A DNA stretch of 14,974 bases. Source: Nitrososphaerales archaeon TH526. Its GTDB lineage: Archaea > Thermoproteota > Nitrososphaeria > Nitrososphaerales > Nitrososphaeraceae. Position numbers and translations under genes: made by a program. The stretch covers positions 1-14,974 of the forward strand of contig JAATVR010000051.1 of the NCBI GenBank assembly GCA_014523665.1, written 5' to 3'. Within the stretch, counting starts at the first letter, position 1. The number at the start of each line of letters is the position of its first letter. Below, piece by piece: positions 7,151 to 14,541 of the stretch. The notes under the pieces were generated by a model. The model was not told where the DNA came from. It saw nothing but the letters and a program-made list of their open reading frames with translations, and did not search any database.

Positions 7151-7290
7151 CGTGGTTAGCCTGTCAAAAGTATCCAAAATGAATTATCTACCTATCTTGA
7201 AAACAACGATATTTGTCAGATCATATTCGTTAAAGGTATGAATATTTATCTTAATGCGCTTATCAAGGTACTCGCAATGAAAATGAGCAA

Positions 7291-8280
7291 TTAACCCAAT
7301 AGAGGATCAATCTCCCTTACGCTTAGGTCTTTAAAATCAAGGATAAGATTGTCAGTTCTAAAAATTACAAAAGGACCCGCTTCGGTGATAACATGGTCTC
7401 TCTCCTTATCACAACCCGCACTAAAAAACTTTTCATCTGTGCTTCTTGAGTACCATCCTCCACTATCAGTTATTTCAGTGACCTTCTCCCAACTGTCATT
7501 ATTATGGTCATCCAGATATGATTCTAATTTCACCGCCGTCTCGTTATTCACCTGCAAGTCATAAATTATCACTTTCCATCCCACCCACCTATCCAATATT
7601 GGCTCAGTGACAACATTCCTAGCTCGTTCATCAGTATATCCACCCGTATGCCAAATCTCCTTCTTCCATCCTACCGAACCTTCGTTGTGCAATCCTCCTA
7701 CATAAGCGGTCCCTTCACAAGGAACCTCTGAACTATGCCTGCCGCTACGACCTATGAAAGCTAAATCATCAATTTCTTCCGATTCGCTATTGTTCGTCGA
7801 GGAGTTAATGGAACTCGAGTTAGAAGAAGAGGATGAGTTAACCGTGGACGGTAGGCTCAGCTTCGCATAACCGGTGATTTCCACGTTCTTCCACTCGGTC
7901 ATATTTGGAGGACTCCCCACGACAAGCCTAACGTGGGTCGAGTTAACTCTCCATGAACCGTCATTCTGTTTTACTAGTTCAAACCCTCCTGTTTCACTAA
8001 AATGTGAACTGTTAGCCGGATTAGTCATATTCACGTGCCATTCTCTCCCTCCAGCGATAGTAGGGTACATTTCTGATATACCAAACAAATCTTTTCTATT
8101 ATTTGCAAAATGTGATTCTTGTACGCTAAAAGCATCATTTGTAGCAATAGCACCGGACAAGAATTCCAATTCTGCCGAGATGCAGCTATGAAATACGGCA
8201 AATATAATAACAATCGCAAATAGAGAACGAGACGGAAGTGCGTTGCCTCTCATATACGATGGACGTAATGGGTACGCCAT
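7291..8280 (-). CDS. Secreted, sequon-rich protein, likely beta-sandwich (lectin/lyase-like) fold
   Basis: A hydrophobic signal segment (residues 18-36, FAIVIIFAVFHSCISA) precedes an extracellular protein of about 290 residues. Recognisable blocks are GGREWHVNM, GSWRVNSTHVRL, WKNVEITGYAKL, VPCEGTAY, GWKKEIWHTGGYTDERA, WVGWKVIIYDL and LILDFKDLSVREIDP. I remember these from thaumarchaeal secreted proteins whose fold seems to be a concanavalin-like beta sandwich, as in polysaccharide lyases; enzyme activity is not shown. A Ser/Asn linker lies at about 144-172. About ten N-x-S/T sequons suggest heavy N-glycosylation. Two cysteines (about 187 and 287) may form a disulphide. ATG 8280 gives 329 residues; M10 at 8253 gives a more compact signal peptide and has a TTAAAT box about 26 bases upstream, so it may be the true start. 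Confidence 0.7.
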   Translation of the reverse strand: MAYPLRPSYMRGNALPSRSLFAIVIIFAVFHSCISAELEFLSGAIATNDAFSVQESHFANNRKDLFGISEMYPTIAGGREWHVNMTNPANSSHFSETGGFELVKQNDGSWRVNSTHVRLVVGSPPNMTEWKNVEITGYAKLSLPSTVNSSSSSNSSSINSSTNNSESEEIDDLAFIGRSGRHSSEVPCEGTAYVGGLHNEGSVGWKKEIWHTGGYTDERARNVVTEPILDRWVGWKVIIYDLQVNNETAVKLESYLDDHNNDSWEKVTEITDSGGWYSRSTDEKFFSAGCDKERDHVITEAGPFVIFRTDNLILDFKDLSVREIDPLLG

Positions 8281-8483
8281 TTAACCTGTTCGCTCATAGA
8301 GAGGTGCCTGTTCGATCTCAAGAAAATCGAATGAATCGTGGCTAACCAGTCTACTTCATACCATGTAATGCAAATAATATTCACCATCAACAAGAAAGTT
8401 TAAATCACATCAGTTCAAACTGGCTGAAGGGTTCAAATTTCACCATTCTGATCAGATCTGATTCTAAACTTACTGGATATCTT

Positions 8484-9692
8484 GTGTTGAAAGATGGATT
8501 TACAATGAGAGGTATCGGTTTTGGGTATCCAACATACATTGAAGGGGAGGTAGTTTTTAACACGGGTATGGTAGGATATACCGAGACACTAACTGATCCT
8601 TCATACAGAGGCCAAATCCTGTGTCTTACATATCCACTGATTGGAAATTATGGTGTACCTGATTTCAACTTGAAGGATCAATTCGGACTTCCTAGATTCT
8701 TTGAATCTATGTCCATTCAAGTTAGAGGATTGATTGTTCAGAATCTGTCAAGTACCGCAAGTCACTGGAGTTCTATCAAAACCCTCGATGAATGGTTATA
8801 TGATCAGAGGATACCGGGGATATATGGAGTTGATACACGCGAGTTAACCAAACGACTTCGCGTGCACGGTGTGATGATGGGTGCATTAAGCGTAGCCTCA
8901 TTGCGTGGTTCACAGATGGCCGGAATATCTGTTGCAGTTAACGGTGAAACAAAGCCACTGCCTCCTGTAACCAGATTAAGCTTGCCACGCATTAGAGAGC
9001 AGCTAAAGGGTTCAAGTTACGATGGAGTAAACTTTATGCCTGAGGTTTCGACTGAAAAAGCCAAATTTTATAACCCAGTTCCCAATGTTAGCAAAAGCCT
9101 CAACACGAGAAGAATAGTTGTACTAGACACCGGAACGAAGTTCAGTATACTCCGCAATATTTTGTCGTTGGGGATCTCAGTAATCAGGCTTCCTTGGGAT
9201 ACTGATTATGAGTCCCTCAAGGCGTTTGAGCCGGCAGGGGTCATTATTAGTAACGGACCAGGCGACCCAGAGATCTGTACGGCAACCATCAATACCGCCA
9301 AGAGACTAATTGAAGAATCAATTCCTACTTTGGGTATTTGTCTAGGTAATCAAATTCTTGCTCTTGCCGCAGGGGCAAAAACCTATAAGCTAAAATACGG
9401 CCATCGCGGTCAAAATAAACCCTGCATAGACAAGAATGACAATACTACCTACATTACGAGCCAAAATCACGGATATGGGATAGACAAATTGAGCTTACAG
9501 AAAACAGATTTTACTACCTGGTTCTATAATCCCGATGATGACACTGTAGAAGGTATTCAACACAAGTCCAAACCAATCATCGGCGTCCAGTTTCATCCTG
9601 AGGCTTCCCCAGGTCCATATGATTGTATGTTTGTTTTCGAAAAATTTAGTGACATTATTAAGAATGGTTATAACCTGACAACTACGCATTGA
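8484..9692 (+). CDS. carA: Carbamoyl-phosphate synthase small subunit (glutaminase)
   Basis: CarA hydrolyses glutamine and passes ammonia through a tunnel to CarB for carbamoyl-phosphate, the entry to pyrimidine and arginine synthesis. The N-terminal half has EGEVVFNTGMVGY, TDPSYRGQIL and YGVDTRELTKRLR. The C-terminal half is a class I glutamine amidotransferase with SNGPGDPE, nucleophile C286 in GICLGNQ, GHRGQNKP and H371/E373 in FHPEASPGP. All three catalytic residues are present. The length, 402 residues, is slightly long for the family. The start is uncertain: GTG at 8484 is the first standard start, but the preceding codons (SKLTGYL) look family-like and no ATG exists in the frame back to the stop at 8343. 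A TTTAAAT box is at 8399-8405. carB follows after 317 bases. Confidence 0.95.
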   Translation: MLKDGFTMRGIGFGYPTYIEGEVVFNTGMVGYTETLTDPSYRGQILCLTYPLIGNYGVPDFNLKDQFGLPRFFESMSIQVRGLIVQNLSSTASHWSSIKTLDEWLYDQRIPGIYGVDTRELTKRLRVHGVMMGALSVASLRGSQMAGISVAVNGETKPLPPVTRLSLPRIREQLKGSSYDGVNFMPEVSTEKAKFYNPVPNVSKSLNTRRIVVLDTGTKFSILRNILSLGISVIRLPWDTDYESLKAFEPAGVIISNGPGDPEICTATINTAKRLIEESIPTLGICLGNQILALAAGAKTYKLKYGHRGQNKPCIDKNDNTTYITSQNHGYGIDKLSLQKTDFTTWFYNPDDDTVEGIQHKSKPIIGVQFHPEASPGPYDCMFVFEKFSDIIKNGYNLTTTH

Positions 9693-9979
9693 GGTAATGT
9701 TCATAGGAGTTGCATCTACTCAGGTAAAAGGAACTGAAAAAAGCTTGCAGAAATCAGTATTTATCTAATTTGACTTTTCCAGCAGCAAGCCTTCGTTAGT
9801 GTTATTGTGATTGTGATTTTTGTCTATGTAGCTGTGGATTATGATTATGATTAGATTCAGTTCTGAAATTCGCTTGCTATATGAACAGAATAAAAGAATA
9901 CAGTAATATGGAACGCTCCATGATCTAATTCACGAGAAATGCATCTGAATTTGGATATAAGACTTTCAATCCTGAAAGA
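9693..9979. other. carA-carB intergenic spacer with GATT-rich simple repeats
   Basis: The two subunit genes are separated by 317 bases, and no tRNA or credible ORF lies between. The middle holds short repeats such as TGATTGTGATT (9808-9817) and a GATTAT-type run (9837-9856). No hairpin-plus-T-run terminator is clear. The spacer ends in the carB TATA box. Confidence 0.5.
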
Positions 9980-9987
9980 TTTATACA
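9980..9987 (+). promoter_or_regulatory. TATA-like box for carB
   Basis: TTTATACA is centred about 26 bases before TTG 10010 and about 31 before ATG 10015. The CarB N-terminal frame uses the TTG; the ATG at 10015 is out of frame and ends after 13 codons. The box suggests that carB has its own leaderless transcript. Confidence 0.5.
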
Positions 9988-10009
9988 TTCTGCAGCAGAT
10001 TAATAGTTT

Positions 10010-10195
10010 TTGGTATGCAGTGGGGATTTACGGGGGACAGGAGATTTGGGAAAACATGAAAATATCAAGAAAGTTCTAGTCCTGGGTAGCGGGGCAATTA
10101 AGATCGGAGAAGCAGGCGAAAGTCTTTCGATAAACCGAAGACCGTCATTTCGATTACTCTGGCTCTCAATGCCTCAAAGCGTTAAAAGAAGATAA
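10010..10195 (+). CDS. carB: carB 5' fragment (frame ends after the 28-base insertion)
   Basis: This frame encodes the start of the CarB large subunit: after about 20 unconserved residues comes IKKVLVLGSGAIKIGEAGE, the first strand and glycine-rich loop of ATP-grasp domain 1. Similarity to CarB ends at codon 37 (GAA, 10118-10120). The frame then reads into a 28-base insertion and ends at TAA 10193-10195. The remainder of CarB continues in another frame from 10149. No ATG is available for the conserved N-terminus; TTG 10010 at leaderless spacing from TTTATACA is the best start. As it stands, this fragment would make a 61-residue peptide with no complete domain. Confidence 0.7.
   Translation: MVCSGDLRGTGDLGKHENIKKVLVLGSGAIKIGEAGESLSINRRPSFRLLWLSMPQSVKRR
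10121..10148 (+). other. 28-base frame-breaking insertion at the centre of a CGAA/TTCG palindrome
   Basis: Removing exactly these bases joins GGC GAA to TTC GAT TAC TCT, giving the family sequence GEAGEFDYSG, and rejoins the two carB frames. The flanks CGAA and TTCG would then form the perfect palindrome CGAATTCG. The insert contains a stem, GTCTT(T)CG at 10122-10129 against CGAAGAC at 10136-10142 with a 6-base loop. Its left part forms the palindrome CGAAAGTCTTTCG (10117-10129). TTTCGAT occurs twice, at 10125-10131 and 10148-10154, so it also resembles an imperfect tandem duplication. Confidence 0.7.
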
Positions 10196-13100
10196 CATAA
10201 ACACCCTATTAATTAATCCAAATATTGCTACAATTCAAACCGACAGCAGATTCGCTGACAGAGTATATCTGTTGCCTGTTAATCCTGAATATGTAACTAA
10301 TATACTAGAACTTGAACGCCCAGATTCGATAATGTTAAGTTTTGGAGGCCAGACAGCGTTAAACTGCGGCGTTGCGTTGGAGAAAAATGGGATCTTAGAA
10401 AAATATGGGATAAAGGTATTAGGTACTCAAATTCACGGTATCCAATCTACCGAAGATAGACAGCTCTTCAAAGATAGCATGGCTGAATGTGAGCTTCCAG
10501 TTCTTGAAAGTTCGTCAGCAAACTCTATCGAAGAGTCTCAACATATCGCTAAGCGAATAGGATATCCGGTGATCATAAGGGTGGCTTATACATTGGGCGG
10601 ACGAGGTGGTGGAGTTGCTTACAATGATTATGAATTGCAGGAAATAGTGCAGCGAGGACTAGCACTTAGCGTTGTACGACAGGTTCTAATTGAAAAATAC
10701 GTAGGATCTTGGAAACAGATCGAGTATGAAGTAATGCGAGACCACCATGGAAACAGCGTCATAGTATGTAATATGGAGAACGTTCTAGCTATGAAGGTTC
10801 ACACGGGGGATAACATAGTTGTAGCTCCTTCGCAGACACTGAACAATTATGAATATCAAATGCTTCGCAGTAGCGCATTGAAAGCGACTAGGAAGTGTGG
10901 AATCATTGGGGAATGCAACATCCAGTTTGGACTTGACCCCAGTTCCGAAAATTACTGCGTTATCGAGGTAAACGCACGGTTGTCTAGATCTTCAGCATTG
11001 GCCAGTAAAGCTACAGGATATCCCCTTGCATACATGGCCGCCAAAATTAGTCTAGGGTACTCACTCCCCGAATTAGTTAACACCGTCACGAAGGCAACAA
11101 CAGCATGCTTTGAGCCTTCATTGGACTATGTTGTACTGAAGATGCCAAGATGGGATTTCAAGAAATTTGAACTAGCGAAAAAGAGATTGGGCAGCGCGAT
11201 GAAATCGGTTGGAGAAGTAATGGCGATTGGGAGGAACTTTGAAGAGGTACTTCAAAAGGCAATCCGAATGTGCGACAATGGAAAGCACGGCCTTGTTTCT
11301 AATTCAAAGAACGATAACGATGAACAAGGTAGAAAAAACTTTTCTTCAACTTCTGTCGCAGATAATCACAGATCTGGTACAAATCATTTGGCTCAGCAGA
11401 GAATGTTGCTTCCGGCATCCTTACTGAAAAAACGAATGGTGCCGGATAGAGCTTCGGATTTAAATTCGCTGGAAACCGAGAGTAATCCACATAGGCCAGA
11501 TTTAGATTTCCAAAGGGATAATCCTTTAGCTGATCCAACTTCAACTTCAATTGTAGCAGCTGGTCCTAACGAATGTAATAATGGTAATGGTAATAGTACT
11601 ACTAATTTAGGAAATGATGAAATTGAATCCATTGAACAATCTCTATTGCATCCGACAGATGAGATCCTTTTCGATGTTGTAAGAGCTTTAAAGGTGGGTA
11701 TGTCAGTGGAACGCGTCAACTCACTCTCGTCAATAGATCCATGGTTTTTGAATAAGATACAGACGGTGATCCAGACCGAGATTAACCTAAAAACTTCGAT
11801 TCTTGATAGGAGTATATTAATGGAAGCTAAGAAAATGGGATTCTCTGATGTGCAAATTGCCAATTGCACTAACATCAACGAGATAGAGGTGAGAGCATTA
11901 AGAAAGAAGTTGATGGTCCAGCCTGTTACCAAACAAATTGATACTTTAGCTGCCGAATGGCCAGCAAAAACCAATTATCTTTATCTTACCTACGGTGGGG
12001 AATTTAATGACGTGAAATGTGTCTCTCGAAGGAATGTCAGGAAATTAATTTCTGATAAGAGGACTCCCAAACCTCGATCCGACGCTACACCTTCAAGGGT
12101 GATTGTCCTAGGCGCTGGGCCATACAGGATAGGAAGTAGTGTAGAATTTGATTGGGGCACAGTAAATATGGTTTGGGGTCTGAAAGACAATGGCTGTAAG
12201 GAAGTCACAATTATAAACTGTAACCCTGAGACTGTCTCCACTGATTATGATATCTGCGATCGCTTGTATTTCGAAGAACTAACATTTGAAAGAGTAATGG
12301 ACATTTGCGAAAGAGAATATCCTGATGGAGTAGTAACTTGCGTTGGGGGACAGACTGCAAATACCCTTACTCCAAGGTTAGCTTCTGCAAATATCAACAT
12401 TATAGGAACCTCTGCTGCGAGCGTGGACCAAGCCGAAGATCGATCCAAATTTGGAAACCTGCTGGATTCATTGGGTATAAGACAGCCTGCCTGGAAAAAA
12501 TTTACGAGTCTAGATGAAGCACGATGCTTTGCAGAGCTAGTAAAATATCCTCTGTTAGTAAGACCCTCTTATGTGCTCAGCGGTGCAGCGATGAAAGTTG
12601 TCTGGTCCGAAGACCAATTGAAGAAATACTTGACTGAGGCTACTAATGTAAGTCCTGATCATCCAATTGTGATGACAAAGTTTTTGGAAGACGCTTCAGA
12701 AGTGGAAGTTGATGCAGTAGGGGACGGGCAAAATGTTGTCATTGGTGCAGTTATAGAACACATCGACAACGCGGGGGTACATTCGGGAGACGCAATGATG
12801 TGCATTCCTCCGTGGAGACTAGACAGAGAAACTATCGAAACGATCACTGACTACAGCAGAAGAATTGGGGTAGCTATGAAGATAATAGGGCCCTTCAACA
12901 TTCAATTTTTGGTAAAGAGAGGTCAAGTTTTCGTAATAGAAGCCAATGTTCGCGCTTCTCGGTCAATGCCGTTCGTATCAAAATTTACAGGCCTAAATCT
13001 AATTTCACTTGCGGCTCGAGCCATGATAGGAAAAAAACTACCAGTAGACCGTGGCGACAGCTGGTTAAAAAAGTCCGGTTTTGGTATAAAGGTTCCTCAA

Positions 13101-13670
13101 TTTTCTTTTATGCAACTCGAGGGTGCAGATATTGTTCTCGGTGTTGAAATGCAATCTACTGGGGAGGTAGCCTGTTTTGGATCAAGTTTTCACGATGCGC
13201 TTTCGAAAGCCTACATTGCAGCCGGATTCAATCTACCGCTTCGTGGTAGAGTTTTGATAACTGCAGGTGGACCTCGTAACAAGGAAAGACTCCTTCCACT
13301 TGCACGAAAAATTGGAAACATGGGGTACTCAATTATGGCTACAGAACACACTGCAGAATTCATGGAAAATTTCGACATTTGCCCAGTTGAAAGGGTATAC
13401 AAGATAAGCGAACCTCTTAGAAAGCCCAATATTTCAGAATTGTTATTTAGGCGTCAAATCGATTTCATTATAAATATTCCGTCTACATCTACGATTGAAA
13501 GATATATTGGGATGCTCGATGATGAATACCAGATCCGTAGGAAAGCAGTCGAGCTCGGTATACCTGTTCTGACCACTGTTGAGTCTGCTTCCACATTCAT
13601 TAACACATTGGAATGGATTAGAACCCATACCCCTACCTTCGATTATTTGAGGCCATACATTGAATCTTAG
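10149..13670 (+). CDS. carB: Carbamoyl-phosphate synthase large subunit, main frame (carB, N-terminus displaced)
   Basis: From 10149 the frame reads FDYSGSQCLKALKED, then INPNIATIQTD, and continues as CarB to TAG 13668-13670; TTG 10272 would be its first own start. CarB uses two ATP to make carbamoyl-phosphate from bicarbonate and ammonia. ATP-grasp domain 1 shows FGGQTALN, YTLGGRGGG, NMENVLAMKVHTGD, VVAPSQTL and EVNARLSRSSALASKATG. An unusual linker precedes the oligomerisation domain (PTDEILFDVVRAL, DPWFLNKI). ATP-grasp domain 2 has VLGAGPYRIGSSVEFDW, GGQTANTL, RPSYVLSGAAM, HSGDAMM and EANVRASRSMPFVSK. A methylglyoxal-synthase-like allosteric domain ends it (VLITAGGPRNKERL to the C-terminus). 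Reconstructed length is about 1210 residues against the usual 1070; the linker accounts for the excess. If the frame break is real, ATP-grasp 1 would be defective. Confidence 0.9.
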   Translation, partial: FDYSGSQCLKALKEDNINTLLINPNIATIQTDSRFADRVYLLPVNPEYVTNILELERPDSIMLSFGGQTALNCGVALEKNGILEKYGIKVLGTQIHGIQSTEDRQLFKDSMAECELPVLESSSANSIEESQHIAKRIGYPVIIRVAYTLGGRGGGVAYNDYELQEIVQRGLALSVVRQVLIEKYVGSWKQIEYEVMRDHHGNSVIVCNMENVLAMKVHTGDNIVVAPSQTLNNYEYQMLRSSALKATRKCGIIGECNIQFGLDPSSENYCVIEVNARLSRSSALASKATGYPLAYMAAKISLGYSLPELVNTVTKATTACFEPSLDYVVLKMPRWDFKKFELAKKRLGSAMKSVGEVMAIGRNFEEVLQKAIRMCDNGKHGLVSNSKNDNDEQGRKNFSSTSVADNHRSGTNHLAQQRMLLPASLLKKRMVPDRASDLNSLETESNPHRPDLDFQRDNPLADPTSTSIVAAGPNECNNGNGNSTTNLGNDEIESIEQSLLHPTDEILFDVVRALKVGMSVERVNSLSSIDPWFLNKIQTVIQTEINLKTSILDRSILMEAKKMGFSDVQIANCTNINEIEVRALRKKLMVQPVTKQIDTLAAEWPAKTNYLYLTYGGEFNDVKCVSRRNVRKLISDKRTPKPRSDATPSRVIVLGAGPYRIGSSVEFDWGTVNMVWGLKDNGCKEVTIINCNPETVSTDYDICDRLYFEELTFERVMDICEREYPDGVVTCVGGQTANTLTPRLASANINIIGTSAASVDQAEDRSKFGNLLDSLGIRQPAWKKFTSLDEARCFAELVKYPLLVRPSYVLSGAAMKVVWSEDQLKKYLTEATNVSPDHPIVMTKFLEDASEVEVDAVGDGQNVVIGAVIEHIDNAGVHSGDAMMCIPPWRLDRETIETITDYSRRIGVAMKIIGPFNIQFLVKRGQVFVIEANVRASRSMPFVSKFTGLNLISLAARAMIGKKLPVDRGDSWLKKSGFGIKVPQFSFMQLEGADIVLGVEMQSTGEVACFGSSFHDALSKAYIAAGFNLPLRGRVLITAGGPRNKERLLPLARKIGNMGYSIMATEHTAEFMENFDICPVERVYKISEPLRKPNISELLFRRQIDFIINIPSTSTIERYIGMLDDEYQIRRKAVELGIPVLTTVESASTFINTLEWIRTHTPTFDYLRPYIES
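11577..11606 (+). repeat. Imperfect trinucleotide run (AAT/GGT/ACT) inside carB
   Basis: Ten consecutive codons use only AAT, GGT, AGT and ACT, encoding NNGNGNSTTN. This short impure microsatellite lies in the extra CarB linker and suggests growth by slippage. Confidence 0.5.
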
Positions 13671-13743
13671 ACCCATTACGAATCACATCAAACCAATTAC
13701 AGTTAATTTACCTGAGCCGACTAGATTTCGGTTTGGGTGATAT

Positions 13744-14499
13744 TCAGGTGACAAAGGGAAGGAGCCTTTTATCACCCAATACATACCCGTCCAAACAAAC
13801 TACTAATGCCTGTTTAACATAGTCATAAGACTTCGTTGCGTTTCTGAGAAGAGGTGAAATAGAAACTGTGGCGTTCTTTCTTCTAAAATCATTGGAAGGA
13901 GTGATAAATCGATTGATAGAAGGCACAGTTACTAGGTCAAGGTATCCCTCTTCATTTTTGAAGACTGCACTTTTCTTAACCCTTAGGAATATCCAAACAC
14001 GCTCACCATTTAGGTTGCTATCTGGCTTATTTAGAACGGGGTGCAGATGTCCCAATACTATCTTGTTTACCGATGATTTTCTACTTGACGGCATTGTGTG
14101 ACCATGTAAAAAAAGCGTATCGCCAATCGTGATCCCTGTGTAGCTAGCTATGGACACGTCAGGGGGGGATAACTTTTCGATTTTCACATCATGATTTCCT
14201 GGAATTAGGTATACGTGATATTCCTTACTTAGATCCTTCAAGAACCTAGGTATGTGATACCGCTCTATAGAGTTAATACTGACAATTGAATCCTTAATGT
14301 CTCCCAACAGTATTACGCCATGGGGTTTGAATCTATCTATTATCGTAAGGACCTCTGAAACTATTTCTTGCGTAAAGAATTTTGAATTTATTTGAATCCC
14401 CTTCTCCATAAGATTGTACTCAAAACCCAGATGAAGATCTGAAATAACAAGGTACCGCTTTGGAGGGGAGCCTGGCTCATCATAGTAATTAAACGACAA
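13744..14499 (-). CDS. Mre11/SbcD-related metallophosphoesterase (archaeal type)
   Basis: The calcineurin-type metal-binding motifs are complete: D21-L-H23 in ISDLHLG, D67 in LLGDIKDS, N102-H103-D104 in PGNHD, H132-G-H134 and H151-L-H153 in LGHLHP. The order and the 251-residue length fit the archaeal SbcD/Mre11-related single-domain phosphoesterases (the TIGR00024 type), often linked with Lhr-type helicases; no helicase is present here. The role is a two-metal phosphodiesterase, possibly in nucleic-acid processing, substrate unproven. TTG 14499 is the first standard start, but the frame is open to a stop at 14542-14544 and the residues before it (IAPHAALSF) fit the family. The gene converges with carB, with 73 bases between them. 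Confidence 0.88.
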   Translation of the reverse strand: MSFNYYDEPGSPPKRYLVISDLHLGFEYNLMEKGIQINSKFFTQEIVSEVLTIIDRFKPHGVILLGDIKDSIVSINSIERYHIPRFLKDLSKEYHVYLIPGNHDVKIEKLSPPDVSIASYTGITIGDTLFLHGHTMPSSRKSSVNKIVLGHLHPVLNKPDSNLNGERVWIFLRVKKSAVFKNEEGYLDLVTVPSINRFITPSNDFRRKNATVSISPLLRNATKSYDYVKQALVVCLDGYVLGDKRLLPFVT

Positions 14500-14541
14500 A
14501 GCGGCATGTGGAGCTATGATTTCGATGCTGGTAATAACATC

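Noticed and set aside
10121..10148. Insertion sequence footprint or transposon scar in carB
   Set aside because: There is no target-site duplication bordering the 28 bases and no terminal inverted repeats of a known element. The palindrome-centred position favours a replication or template-switch origin instead.
11393..11974. Minus-strand open frame of 193 codons inside carB
   Set aside because: It is antisense to the carB linker and oligomerisation domain, Ser/Leu-rich, and matches nothing I know. carB fully explains the codon pattern on the other strand.
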